A stretch of DNA of 64,000 nucleotides, taken from contig VTPC01004579.1 in the NCBI GenBank assembly GCA_011009095.1, forward strand, positions 62,001 to 126,000, read 5' to 3'. The position numbers and the translations under genes are program-made. A model generated the notes under the pieces. The model was not told the origin of the DNA, searched no databases, and saw only the letters and a program-made list of their open reading frames with translations. The DNA comes from Ignelater luminosus. Its lineage: Eukaryota; Arthropoda; Insecta; Coleoptera; Elateridae. Shown piece by piece: positions 1-11,310 of this stretch (position 1 is its first letter; every line of letters begins with the position of its first letter).

Positions 1-533
1 AGGAATTTAAATAGAAGTCTTTTAGAAAGAGCCCAATTAGAATATTACTATAGTAATGATAACCACAAAATAGGTATCCCAACTTTTTTATAAGTGATAT
101 TTAATGTAATATCAAAGTTTAATCCAAACTTACATTGACTTAATTAAGAAATATTCTTTGATGTATACATACATTTACAACTCAATTTAAAAGTAATTTT
201 AGTTTAATAAAATTTATAATCACATTCAAAATAACAAAAAAGAAACTTGTTTTATGCATAACGGAATCATCTCGGGTTAAAATTTTTTAAATTTGAGAGC
301 AAGAAAAACTTCAAGACACCTTTCAAAAAACGCAGCTACCAGTGACACCTGTCCTCTGTATACCATACTTCTTTGTGTATGTACCTGTTACCTTAAATCA
401 CAAAATGCTAAATAAAATCTGTGAATTTCTACTATAAAATAATTATATGAATAACTTTATACCTACATAATAAATATCCGATGCTGAAACAAATCTATAA
501 TAGCAAATTACATCCAAATTAATGGAAGAAAAA

Positions 534-832
534 TCAACGTTTACAAACATTTTTCCAGAACTTTTTTCCATATTGTTCAATATAAACCTCAATTAAATAT
601 TGTCATGGCAACTGGTATAGGATAAACTATAGATACAAAAATTGTATAAATCAATGATTCTGTTAACATGGATAATCGGTAAAGGTGAACGAAAAGATTG
701 TTGAGAAATGCGGTCACTGAACCAAATAGCTCGACCCTGACTTTGCCATTGCCCTTTTGTAGTATGTCATTTGACAATATTTACAAGATTACTAACTTAA
801 GACTAACACATACCTCGATCAGTAGAATCCAT
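534..832 (-). CDS. Possible small three-exon gene, unknown product (52 aa)
   Basis: Tentative model. A short first exon (832-814) starts with ATG, reads MDSTDR and ends at a good donor (GTATGTG). Joining it to 753-668 and 587-534 keeps one frame open to a TGA and gives a 52-residue protein that includes GRAIWFSDRISQQ and YIEQYGKKFWKN. The introns would be 60 and 80 nt, normal for this window, but the acceptors (AAAAG, TTGAG) are weak. A competing reading starts at the ATG at 571 and splices from a GTAGGT donor (about 466) to an acceptor near 392, giving about 72 residues. No family recognised. It lies divergent to the glycosyltransferase gene, so it could equally be an untranslated exon of a gene running off the left edge. 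Confidence 0.25.
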
Positions 833-1206
833 GATTATTCCAGGATTAGCACAGATTCTTCCCAGCACCACAAAACACCACAGTCGCGTTAAAAAGTACA
901 AATAAATGGGCAGCCTACTTTCGTTACAGTAAACATGGCCGGGATAACTGTCAAAATTTTACGTGTTCAGTTTGAAGTTGCACTTTAAATTATATTTCGT
1001 AACTAAAACTAAAGTTTTTATGTTTGTTTTGGTATAGAATTTTATGTAAATATTTTGATCCTTGAAGTTGGGTAATTTACAAATAAATCCAAAACACTTT
1101 TTTTAGTTAACAAAAATCGGATTTCAAAAGATGGCACCACTGTATTGAAGATTTGCGTTTGCTTCTCATTGGTGATCGTTCGTAAAAAAAGAAATAAACA
1201 TCAAAC

Positions 1207-1253
1207 ATGAATCATTTATAGGTTATGTTTATAAAATTTAAATGTTGCTCTAA
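1207..1253 (+). promoter_or_regulatory. Upstream AUGs in the leader of the brainiac-like gene
   Basis: Two minimal upstream ORFs precede the main start: ATG at 1207 (4 codons then TAG) and ATG at 1242 (3 codons then TAA). A third ATG at 1225 opens a frame that overlaps the main start. If the transcript begins upstream of 1207, these would lower translation of the main ORF. The transcription start is unknown. Confidence 0.35.
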
Positions 1254-1265
1254 ACATTTTCTAAA

Positions 1266-2372
1266 ATGTTGCTGCGTAGCACTTTTCTAAAACTAAAAAT
1301 CAAATATCTAATAGTAATAATAGTTGTGTGTTTTCTAATAAGAATATTTGGTGTATTCACACATCTTTTTGAAAAAGATTATTATAAGACTTTTGAATAT
1401 CCCTACAATGGAAATATACATATTTCTGTACAACAGTTACGGTACAATCAGAAACCAGATATTCCGCCTATCAATTTTTATAATTATGAATATATCATAG
1501 ATTGCCATGAAAAATGTACCAGTGACAGTAATATTGTTCCTTTACGTTTAGTTTACATAGTAAAATCATCTCCTGAGAATTTTGATCGTCGTGTAGTTAT
1601 AAGAAACACATGGGGTTATGAACATAGGTTTTCAGATGTCGAGATACGAACAATATTTGTCTTAGGCACTCGACATGATAACGAACTTCAAGAAATAATT
1701 AACAATGAATCTGCTCAATTTAAAGATATTGTGCAAGCAAATTTTACAGATTCTTACTTTAATAATACCATTAAAACAATGATGGGTCTTAAATGGGCTG
1801 TGAAGTTCTGTTCAGCATCTAAATTTTACATGTTTGTTGATGACGATTATTATGTTTCTACAAAGAATGTTTTGAGATTTGTTAGAAACCCTGCTAATTA
1901 TCCACAATACCTTCAGGAATCTAATCATAAAACAAAAAATGTGTCGGTAATCCACCAGACACGAATTGAAGATTTTGAATTACCAGAAGATGTAAGACTC
2001 TATGCAGGATATGTTTTCTTCTCAGCACCTCATAGGCACTTCACTAGCAAATGGTATGTGTCATTAGAAGAATACCCTTATCATATGTGGCCTCCATATG
2101 TAACAGCCGGAGCATACGTACTCTCTTTAGAAGCCCTTATGGATATGTATTATACAAGTTTTTATACACAACATTTTAGATTTGACGATGTTTACTTAGG
2201 ACTTCTAGCTAAAAAGGCCACCATTGAACCTTTCCACTGTGATCACTTTTACTTTTATAAGAATCCATATGAATCTCAAGGGTACAGTTTTACTATAGCT
2301 TCACATGGATATGATTCGCCTGCAGAATTATTGCAAGTATGGACAGATCAGAAAAGTTTAGGGAATGCGTAA
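1266..2372 (+). CDS. brn: Brainiac-type beta-1,3-glycosyltransferase (GT31)
   Basis: An intronless 368-residue type II Golgi membrane enzyme. In Drosophila, Brainiac is a beta-1,3-N-acetylglucosaminyltransferase that extends mannosyl-glucosylceramide in arthro-series glycosphingolipid synthesis and is needed for Notch and EGFR dependent epithelial patterning. The sequence shows a short basic cytosolic tail, one hydrophobic anchor (residues about 13-34), the family motif RRVVIRNTWG (108-117), the metal-binding DxD motif in MFVDDDYYV (189-197), PYVTAGAYVLS (277-287) and the acidic FRFDDVYLG block (304-312). Length is close to the Drosophila protein (about 325 aa) with a longer stem. The start at 1266 is the first ATG in frame ahead of the anchor. 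A poly(A) signal (AATAAA, 2440-2445) follows the stop, and the SSNA1 homologue converges only 142 bp away. Orthology to brn rather than another GT31 member is inferred from the overall pattern. Confidence 0.85.
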   Translation: MLLRSTFLKLKIKYLIVIIVVCFLIRIFGVFTHLFEKDYYKTFEYPYNGNIHISVQQLRYNQKPDIPPINFYNYEYIIDCHEKCTSDSNIVPLRLVYIVKSSPENFDRRVVIRNTWGYEHRFSDVEIRTIFVLGTRHDNELQEIINNESAQFKDIVQANFTDSYFNNTIKTMMGLKWAVKFCSASKFYMFVDDDYYVSTKNVLRFVRNPANYPQYLQESNHKTKNVSVIHQTRIEDFELPEDVRLYAGYVFFSAPHRHFTSKWYVSLEEYPYHMWPPYVTAGAYVLSLEALMDMYYTSFYTQHFRFDDVYLGLLAKKATIEPFHCDHFYFYKNPYESQGYSFTIASHGYDSPAELLQVWTDQKSLGNA

Positions 2373-2514
2373 TAAAACTTCAGATAAATTATAACAATTT
2401 GTTTTTACTGTAACTTTTAAAATGTGTAAAAATGACTTAAATAAATAATGTACAGTATGTAACTTATGTATTAATTATTACTACCATTAGAATTGAGTAC
2501 CCACAAAAATGATA

Positions 2515-2995
2515 TTAATTACAATTCACAGCCTTATTGGATCCTCCTAACTTATGAGCTTCATGTTGAGCAAGATTTAAAAGTGTTTGTGAGCTCTCCA
2601 ATATCTGCGAAGTTTATAATACAGATTATTTAATAAACATATGATTTGTGCGTGTAAATACTTACTTTTTTGAAGCCATTTTCTGTATCTTTAATAGTTT
2701 GATTGTAACTGTCACGTAATCGGTGATGTTGCTGTAATGTGGTGTTTACTTTTGTCAATTTTTCTTGTAGCACTTTAAGGTTTCTTTCTAATATTGTTTT
2801 CTCGTTTTCTTCCTGGTTAATTATATCTTGTAATTCATTTCTTTTTACTTTTAGTTGCTCTAAACCTAAATTTGAGGTTATGATAACCTACTTAATTATT
2901 GATTATTGCAAATTTGGATTCTTAATTACAAAAATCTACTTACATTTTACTAGTTCTTGATTGTACGTTTGCAAGGCAGCTCCGTGTTCAGACAT
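2515..2995 (-). CDS. SSNA1: SSNA1/NA14 homologue, microtubule-associated coiled-coil protein (113 aa)
   Basis: Three exons: 2995-2944, 2865-2666 and 2604-2515, each with GT-AG borders (donors GTAAGT; acceptors TTTAG and CAG). They join to 114 codons including TAA. The protein starts MSEHGAALQTYNQELVKC, continues as one coiled coil (REEL-like block LEQLKVKRNELQ, then LQEKLTKVNTTLQ and RDSYNQTIKDTE), and ends with ILESSQTLLNLAQHEA. Order and spacing match human SSNA1 (119 aa), which forms fibrils, binds and branches microtubules and sits at centrosomes, basal bodies and the midbody. The start is supported by the conserved GAALQ-YN-ELVKC N-terminus. The gene is convergent with the glycosyltransferase gene and divergent from the SAP-motif gene. 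Each exon is too short to stand out alone. Confidence 0.9.
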
Positions 2996-3358
2996 TGCTT
3001 TATTTTCTACAGTAAAATTAACAGAAATTCAAATTCAAATTAGTTTAGAATTTGATTTAGGGATTTTCAAATTAGGCTATTTTTCTTACTTGAACTGCCT
3101 GATTTTTCCATATTCCAAGCAATCTTATACCAAGTTAGTAAACGAAGTTGGTATATTAACTTTCAGGAATTGATTTTTATTGAGGAATCTTTGTAAAATG
3201 TGACATATTTGGGAATGTTAGTTACTTTAGATTTAGAAAACCAAATTGTTAAAATATCATTATAAAGTCTAAATAGCCTTGGATTACTGTTTTAAACAAA
3301 ATCAAACAAAAACACGCAGTCAACAAGCGTTGCGCGACGAACAAACAGCAGCAAAAAT

Positions 3359-3940
3359 ATGGTAAGCAGAAAATTAATATTTTTAGTTAGTTACTTTATC
3401 CTTGCGTGCCTTCAATTATGAATTTTAATATATTGCAATGTATTTTGTGTTTATCCTAGCCGTCAATAAAAAAGGGGAGTGTAACAAATGAGGCTGATAA
3501 TGAGGAATCTACATTAGAAATCGACACTAGCAGTGAGGGAACCGACTCTAATAAACGAACAATTTCAAACGCTGATAAGGTAAGCGCTATTAACTATAAA
3601 TTGACAAAGCCTTTTTAAACTAATAGCAAGAAATCTTAATTTCTACATCATTGATAGGTCGCGCCATCTCGTGAATTTAAAATCAATCAAAAGATTTTTA
3701 AAAATAAAATCCATTTGTTTTCAGGGCGAAACTACTCCAGCTAAAAAAGTTCGCAATAAACCCCAACCGCAAATAATTGAGAATATGAAAGAATATTTTG
3801 ATAATAACACTTTAGACCAGCTAACAACTACAACATTACGACACTGGTTAAAGGAAAGATCTTTGCCTTGCACTACTAGAGAAAAGAAGGAGAATTTAAT
3901 TCAAAAAGTTCGAAAACACTTTTTAGAAGGTAGTTTGTAA
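3359..3940 (+). CDS. Small SAP-motif-like protein (112 aa), unknown function
   Basis: Three exons: 3359-3361 (only the ATG, followed by GTAAGC), 3460-3579 and 3725-3940, joined by clean acceptors (CCTAG, TTCAG) in one frame. The first half is acidic and Ser/Thr rich (ESTLEIDTSSEGTDSN), probably disordered. The C-terminal half has a basic linker (PAKKVRNKPQP) and then LTTTTLRHWLKERSLP followed by ENLIQKVRKHFLEG, which fits the helix-turn-helix pattern of a SAP (DNA-binding) motif. An initiator-only coding exon is unusual but the splice sites are strong. It is head-to-head with the SSNA1 homologue (364 bp between starts), so a shared bidirectional promoter is likely. AATAAA near 4065 could be its poly(A) signal. 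I do not recognise the family, and DNA binding is inferred from the motif only. Confidence 0.7.
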
Positions 3941-4176
3941 ATTGTTGTGATTTACACATCAGTATATGTTATAAAATGCTTAAGTAGTAAAGTTAGTTTA
4001 GTTCATTTATTTAAACACAAACAATTATATAAAAGGTTTACATTTTTGTAAAAATTTAATGGGAAGCAGAATAAATATTTTAAATTACAAACAGAAATGT
4101 TAAATTATTTTGTCATATTTAAAACAAATTTGTCATTAAGATTAAAAAATGTAATAAGAATATTTGAAAGTACCTA

Positions 4177-5264
4177 TTAAGTTTTGTAAGGCACATTATA
4201 TGGTATATTAACTGGCATTGGAGAATAATGTGGGCTGGCCTGCACCAATCTAGCATTTAAAAATTCATTATTAGGAAAACTAGGTAAGTGAGGATTTACT
4301 GTAGGGTTAATGAAATGACTTGGAGAAAAGGTTGGAGGGAAAAATACTTGTTGCACATAAGCACCAGGTAAAGGACTTGCAGAAAAACATGGTGACATCA
4401 TCCCTGAACATTTCATGGGCAAATGCATCGACGGTGTATACTGCACAAAAGCTGGCTGTGGACTGTAATGATTTTGATTTAGGACGATCAGAGGTGGCAG
4501 AATATGTTTTGGTTGTGGAGGATGTGGAGGTTGTGGAGGTTGTGGATTATTGTTGTTTACAGCATTATTTTGTTTAGGTAATGGTGAATTCTGATCATTC
4601 TTGGCACCATTTTTAATAAGAATATTTATAATATCTGGATTTCTAAGCGCTTGTGCAAATGTTATTGGTTTTAAACCTAAAAATACAAAAGAAAAAAGTT
4701 TACAATAGAAATATACTTAATATATATAAACTTACCTACTGCACATTCTGAATTAGTACAGAATCTCTTTTCTATTAGATACTGCACGATGCTTAGATTA
4801 TTAAATAATACAGCTAAAGATATTGGTGAAAAAAAGCTTTGCATAGTTTGCCTTGAAACACCCCCACGTAATAAGTGCTGAAGGATAAAATGTAAAATGT
4901 CTAAGTTTCCTGAAGCCACAGCCATTAATAAAACATTAAAACCTGAAAATGTATTTGTTTTAATGATTTTAAATGGTATAAGATAATAAAAGTACTAACC
5001 GAATCTATTTTTGCGTGTAGAATCTGCTCGTTTTTCAAGTAAATATTCAATAACTGCCTTATGTCCATATCGAGTAGCCATCATCAATGGAGTCCAACCT
5101 AGATAATTTACTGGATCAACTTCGTGACCATTTTCTTCAATTTCTTTTTTCACCTGCTCTATGTTTCCACGTGCAGCTACATAATGTAACTGAGTATTTT
5201 TATCTTCATCAATAAAAAGTGTCGGTTTATTAAAATGCGTTGGTTTTGGTTGATTCTCTGTCAT
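4177..5264 (-). CDS. Ankyrin-repeat protein with Pro/Asn-rich C-terminal tail (323 aa)
   Basis: Three exons: 5264-5000, 4942-4736 and 4676-4177, with GTTAGT and GTAAGT donors and CAG/TAG acceptors, joining to 324 codons with stop. Residues about 23-52 (NTQLHYVAARGNIEQV) and 55-85 (GWTPLMMATRYGHKAVIEYL) are canonical ankyrin repeats. Residues about 88-118, 130-155 and 160-183 (KPITFAQALRNPDIINILI) are weaker repeats. The rest is a low-complexity tail with QPPQPPHPPQP and many Pro, Asn and Ser. Ankyrin stacks usually mediate protein binding; no catalytic domain, SAM domain or signal peptide is visible. It converges with the SAP-motif gene. The precise family is not recognised. Confidence 0.82.
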
Positions 5265-5504
5265 CCTGTTTTCAGTTTTTCTTTAATTTTTAAAACAAAT
5301 ATACAATAGAATTTGTCACATTTAACACTTAAAGAGAACTTATCACTAAGAAATGTTGTAAAAGAAATAAAAGTACAGCTTCAACATAATCAGATAAGCA
5401 AGCTTGAATTTCATGTTTTCATACATTTTAATATACTAATACTACATTTGACAATAAAGTTTGCAAATAGTTGATAAAATTCTATAAGAAATTTGTTTAA
5501 TACA

Positions 5505-8223
5505 TACAGGGTGATTCACGACATGTGTGCCAAATTAAAAGTGGTGATAGGGGAGACCATTTTAAGTAAAAAAATTCACATCAACATATGTCCGATTTTG
5601 TTTTGTCACTGAGCTATGATGAATTAAAGTTTCCGTATGTTTTTTACATCAAGTTACCTATGAAATAAACAATTTCTTTAAAGCTTACCTCAGAAATTTA
5701 TTGTTATTGACCCAACAAGATTAATTAAAAAATTTACATTGTAATAGTCTATTTCTAAACTTCTATAGTCATATGCAATACATAAAGGGTGGAATTTTTA
5801 AATTTACCTATAGCAGTTCAGTAAATACTTGAGCTGCTGTAGTAATTTCATTAAGATAAAGAGAGGTAATTTATGACAGGTTGATGTTTACGCATAAACT
5901 TGACTGCAACTGCAATGGAGTGAATCCCTTTTTACTTGGCAGTAAAATAATCTTTTTAAATGGATACCATTCAGGTAGTACAGAATTTCAGAAAATTAAA
6001 GAATTATTGATGCATGTTATTTACAATTAACCTTTGGATAAACACAAAAAGCATTATACAATTATAAATACAAAAACAAATAAAACTAGTATACTAAATG
6101 AAAACTGAACATAAATTTATTCATCCATTGATCAATGAAATTTAATTGAGTGTATGAGAATTTTTCACAATGGTTTTATTTACGTATTAGTACATAAGAT
6201 AAGTTTTGTATCTTTTTTTTTGTAACTGTTAATACAAACAACAATTTATTTTTACAAAAGTTAGTAAATTAGTTATTTTACGATGATGGATTTATGACCT
6301 AAACTAAAAATAATCTATCTGTACAACCCCTTTATGACAATTTAACAAAGCAGGTAGCAGCTAGCTTTTAAGCTTATTATGAAGGATGGTCGGGCAGTAG
6401 AACTTTGCTGATACGTGCTATCTCATTTCATTTCTACTTATGTAAAATATTATTTCCTTTCTCTTGCTCTTATGTATTTGTGCACTGGTATAACAAACTT
6501 ACCCACTCTGTATACAGTCTGATCAAAGTTAAGTCAGCACTATTGGTAAATTTGTTATTGTTAGAGATAGAAAGTGGGTTAAATTAGCAAATTAGTAGTA
6601 TTTCTTCTGCTCATTACAATGGTGAAATCAGTGAAACAATTGAGCATTGCATTTTTGAGTTATTCAGAAAAATAGTAGATTTTTAAATGGAACACCCTGT
6701 ATATTTTTGTACTAATCAAACGAAAATTAAATTTCAAACACAAATTGTCCTTTGTCCCATTGGTCTAAAATTAAAAATGAGCAAGACATTGCGGTTTTGA
6801 AGAAATTCATAAGAAGGCTATGAGTAAGAAACAGTCGCTAGTGAAAATTTGTCATAATTTCAATCAATTTGTCAATGTAATTTGCGTATTATTATTATTA
6901 TTATAAACATCCGTTGTATTATAAAATAACAGTTCTTTATGAATGATTTTTTCTTATTGATAGTCTTCTTATGAATTTCTTCAAAACCACAATATCTTGT
7001 TCACTTTTAATTTTAGACCAATGGGACAAAGGACAATTTGTGTTTGAAATTTAATTTTCGTTTAATTAGTACAAAAATATACAGGGTGTTTCATTTAAGA
7101 CCTTACTATTTTTCTGAATAACTCAAAAATGCGATGCTCAATTGTTTTACTGATTTCACCATCATAACGAGCAGAAGAAATACTATTATAATATGCTAAT
7201 TTAACCTACTTTCTATCTCTAACAATAACAAAGTTAGCAATAGTACCGACTTAACTTTGAACAGACTGTATACAGGGTGTCTCTAAAAGGTTGGGACATA
7301 GCTTAACTGCAGACTCCTGAGATAAAAATAAGAAGATTTAACCCAACTTGCCTATATCAAAAATTGTCTCGTTAAGTCGGTACAAGGCGTGAAAGTTTTT
7401 TGAAAAAAAATTAATTTTGCGTATAAAAATAGTAGGCTTTGATTGATTTTTATAATTTCTGGTATGGCACGTTTTGTGACTATAAATCACGTTTCAAGAT
7501 GGTTTTGGTCCTCATCTGTAAGTTGTAATCCACTAAACATTATAACTTACAATTATTTGCAGCAAAATTCATTATCCTTAATTTTTGTAAGTTGCAAAAA
7601 GTAACTAGTGGGAAGCAGGTTGCGAATAATTTTTTCATAGTATACATTAAGAAATGTATAGTAAGTTTGCAAATCCAAACTATCTTTAAAAAACTTCCTG
7701 TTAACTTGCACATAAAAAAATTGTTTTCAAGTTTTCAGTATGGATTTGCAGCAAATTTGTTGAAAAAAGTTTACAATTATAAGTTTGCAATAAGTTTACA
7801 TTCATAAAGTATTTATTAGAAGTTTGCTAGTAATCTGGAAGTGTGAATTTCATCTCTTCGCAAACATGCGCTTATTAGTTTCTGATTGATGCTAGCGGTT
7901 GCCGTAATTTGCCGAGTAACCGTCGATGACCGTTTCTTTACCCGTTGGTGCACTTGCGCGTTGTGTTTATCAGTGTTTATTCGGTTTGTTCTATAATGGC
8001 TATAATTATTGAGGCAAGCTTTAGAAAAATTGTTTATTTCATAGCTATTTTGACGTGGAAAATATGAACTACTTTGCCTACTTTAGTGCATACAGAAAGT
8101 TTAAAATTGCCATATCTCAGTAATGAAACAAAATCGGACATGTGTTGATGTGAACTTTCTTATTCAAAATGGTCTTCCCTAGCACCAGTTTCATTTGGCA
8201 TAAATGTCATGAATCACCCTGTA
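5505..8223. mobile_element. 2.7 kb inverted-repeat element with TACAGGGTG ends
   Basis: Starts TACAGGGTGATTCACGACAT and ends with the inverted counterpart (…GTCATGAATCACCCTGTA). The termini pair imperfectly for about 130 bp, including a shared block around GACCATTTT and ACATCAACA. No long ORF is present, so it is non-autonomous or decayed. A CpG-richer patch at about 7860-7980 differs from the rest. It contains a second complete fold-back (6513-7270) and a lone TACAGGGTGTCTCTAAAAGG end at about 7270. The ends resemble other elements in this window, which suggests a Tc1/mariner-related family. Confidence 0.65.
6513..7270. mobile_element. Nested fold-back element (758 bp, arms about 330 bp)
   Basis: Left end TACAGTCTGATCAAAGTTAA and right end the inverted form. 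Almost the whole left half pairs with the right half, with a short loop of TTA repeats near 6890-6902. Inside each arm sits a CACCCTGTATATTTTTGTAC / GTACAAAAATATACAGGGTG block, so the stem itself includes an older TACAGGGTG-type end. It lies inside the 5505-8223 element and must be younger than it. Confidence 0.65.
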
Positions 8224-10692
8224 TATTATTTATTCATACAAAGTGTTTTGAAAATAAGTGAAAATATTTGCCAGGCGCATTCCTTGATAAGAATTAAACC
8301 TACTTTGCCCTACAACTTTTTTCCTAAAGGGCAAGGTCTCCAAGATACAGGGTGTCAAAGTTCCATTTAAAATTCTTGTTTTTTTAATATGTAGAAATAA
8401 TATTCTCTGCGTTGTTATTATAAGACGCCTACTATTTTACAAATTCTTGTTTTGATTATCAGCACAGGGGATGAAGATTTACATTAAAATATAATTTATT
8501 ATACTCTAATATAATTATAATTATAGTCAGTAATCATTATAGTTAAATTACTGTTTTATTGGAAAATTACAATTTAGAAAAATTCTAATGAGTAATACTT
8601 TCAATTTATTTAAAATCTCAATTTCCAAGTATTTTAATAAAAGTTTTAATACATTACTGCACTGGTTTTTAATTTATTGCTTAATTTATTATATTCTACT
8701 ACTCCTCTAATAAAAATATGGAATTTTGTGTTTTTAAATTTTTATGATCTAAAATAATCTTTTCCTATTCTATCATTATAAATTATGTTGTACCACAAGA
8801 TGGATTAATTTTAATTTGAATCTACACATAATTTAGATTTGAAATTAGGTAAGTAAAAAAATATATTTTCCAAATAAAAACTAGACATCTTTTCTAAACA
8901 ATTATTATTAATAGTTTTTAATTAATATTAATGGAAAGGTCAAATATTTTATTATATAATTAATTATTAGTCCAGATTTCTATTTTATACCATTTTTATA
9001 AACAAAATTTCCAATGTATACTATAGGAATATTATCACACTAGATTTAAGCTATCCTTGAACAAGTTTACACAAAATTGTAAACAAAAGTTTGGATGAAT
9101 AATTATATACTTGTTTAACAAAAGATTTCACCTTTGTACCCATTAATATTGATTCAAAACCAAATACCAGCGTATAGTGATCATAATCACTATATGCTGC
9201 TAGTACACTCGTCTTCAAACAAATAGCATACACCTAAAGCTTATGCATGTAAACTGATCTTTATAACAAAGAATCTTATGTGATAGAGTGATTTGATTTG
9301 AAAATAAATTGCTAAACAACGAACACAAAACCTGCATCAAAAATTAACTAAATATGCATTTAAGCATATTTGTATGCTCTTTTTTTTAAGTAAACTTCAC
9401 AAGTTCTGCTAATATTAAAAATTAGAAACTGGGGGTTATACCACAACCGCTTAGTAAAAAAAAGGTTTTATTTTAAAACTGATTTTAATCATGAATTCAT
9501 CAGTAAAACCTTGCTAAAACCAATTTTAAATAAAACGTTTTCAACTTTTAGCGACTGTGCATGTGCATATGATCCACAAAGATTTAACATAATTTGTATA
9601 CTTCATAAATTAATCATTTATATCTAAGTATTACAAGTAAAACAAAAATTAAACAAAGAAAATTTTAAATTACTTACATATTATATTGGAAATACATGGT
9701 TAGTTCAAGAGGGAGAAGCGCAGTGTTTTATTTTTTGGCTTTTTCTATTTATAATGAATTCTTGGAATTTTTAAATGGCTGACAATTATCAACACATTTA
9801 CTTTCTCTGCCTAATCTATATTTTCCATAGTACATTACTTCATTACTAACTATGGTTTAAAATAATAATAATAATAATAATGATACAATACTTATTTATC
9901 ATAAGCTAATACAAACATAGTATTTAACTGTACTGCAACAATAAGCTGTTTACAATTTCTGTCTAAAATGTTCTACGTTTTTGATTTTCTTGATAAATAC
10001 TCTTATTTCTACAATTGATATAAAAGTTACCCTTTCTGAGGTGTATTATAAATATGAATAGAATCACATTTTAACAATATGTTATTTAAATATCAGCAAT
10101 AATCCTAATTTCATGTACAAAAACTAATGCACCTATCTCACAAAATTGTAGTATATTTACCCAATTCAATGCTTGCAATATATCACCGATCTTCCTCTGT
10201 CTTGCAAAACTGGTAATCTATTTAAAGTCCATTTACTAAACAAATATATTATTGCAGTACCTCAAAAATGGAAATATCGTATATTGAATGTTTTTTATTT
10301 ACCAATCCAAGGTCATACTTTACATACATACATACATACATACATACCCCCAATCAGGGTGCATCTTGAATTGGTAAATAGAAAAAAAAAACTTTAACTA
10401 ACTGAGTGGATCAAAAACATTTACTGTTTAAAAAACAATCAACAGCTAGGCCACCATAGTACCTGTACACCACATACAACTTTTGTACCAGTTCCAGTTT
10501 ACAACAAATGCTTTTGAAATGATGACCAATGCTTTCACCTGCAGTTGTCAATGATTAAACTTTGTCCTTCATTAACTTCTTTAATAGGGCTAAAGATACA
10601 ATCATGAGTCAGGTCGTTGTTAGCCCAAGGTAAAGTTCCAGTCTCTGTTTACCTTCTTAATAAAGTACTCGTATATGTATAATACAATTGAT
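8224..10692. other. AT-rich intergenic stretch without a recognisable gene
   Basis: No coding signal. It holds a lone TACAGGGTGTCAAAG element end (about 8348), a (TAA)n microsatellite (9860-9881) and a (TACA)n microsatellite (10321-10347). Short ORFs here are AT-rich chance frames. Confidence 0.5.
10321..10347. repeat. (TACA)n microsatellite
   Basis: Six to seven perfect tetranucleotide units read directly. Confidence 0.9.
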
Positions 10693-11186
10693 CATGAGCG
10701 TACGCAGGGGGGGGCGCCAATTTTGATGTTACCAACAATAACGAAAATTTAAAAAAACGCATTATATTAGTATAAAAAACGACCAAGTTCCAAATTTACT
10801 CAAAAATCAGATTACCATGTTTCAACTGCACCTGCAAAAAAGCTAACATGATTTTTTAATAAATTTGAAACCCAGTCGCTTTTTTATTGAAAAACAATGT
10901 GTTTCAATCAAATTAAAAAATCATGTTAGCTTTTTTTGCAGGTGCAGTTGAAACATGGTAATCTGATGTTTGAGTAAATTTGAAACTTGGCCGTTTTTTA
11001 TACTAATATAATGCGTTTTTTTAAATTTTTGTAACTTCTGTTTTGAAAAATAATCATAATTTCTATATTAAGTTAACATACATATTTAAATATTATGTCA
11101 ATATATGCCAGTGTTTGGAAAAAATGACTTTTATTTTCAATCTCTTTGCCCCCCCCCCCCTAACAAAAATCCTGCGTACGCCCTTG
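10693..11186. mobile_element. hAT-type non-autonomous fold-back (494 bp) with 8-bp target duplication
   Basis: Flanked by CAATTGAT at 10685-10692 and 11187-11194. The terminal inverted repeats are CATGAGCGTACGCAGG (left) and CAAGGGCGTACGCAGG (inverted right), followed at each end by long G or C runs (10707-10715; about 11149-11160). The arms pair for about 200 bp, including the block GGTGCAGTTGAAACATGGTA. An 8-bp duplication and CA-rich TIRs fit hAT. No ORF, so it is a MITE. Confidence 0.7.
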
Positions 11187-11310
11187 CAATTGATCATGGA
11201 TCGGAACGAGGCCTTACGATATTTACAAGCCTGGGTGTAGCAAGAACGATGTCCTAACAGTAGACATCAGCTCAATAGACTACAAAGTAAGGTTATTCCC
11301 ATATAGCACC

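Noticed and set aside
698..892. 64-codon + strand ORF upstream of brainiac
   Set aside because: Low-information frame antisense to the possible minus-strand exons; no start context or motif.
10685..11198. 12-bp target duplication (CAATTGATCATG) around the 490-bp fold-back
   Set aside because: Better explained as an 8-bp hAT duplication plus four bases shared with the CATG start of the left TIR.
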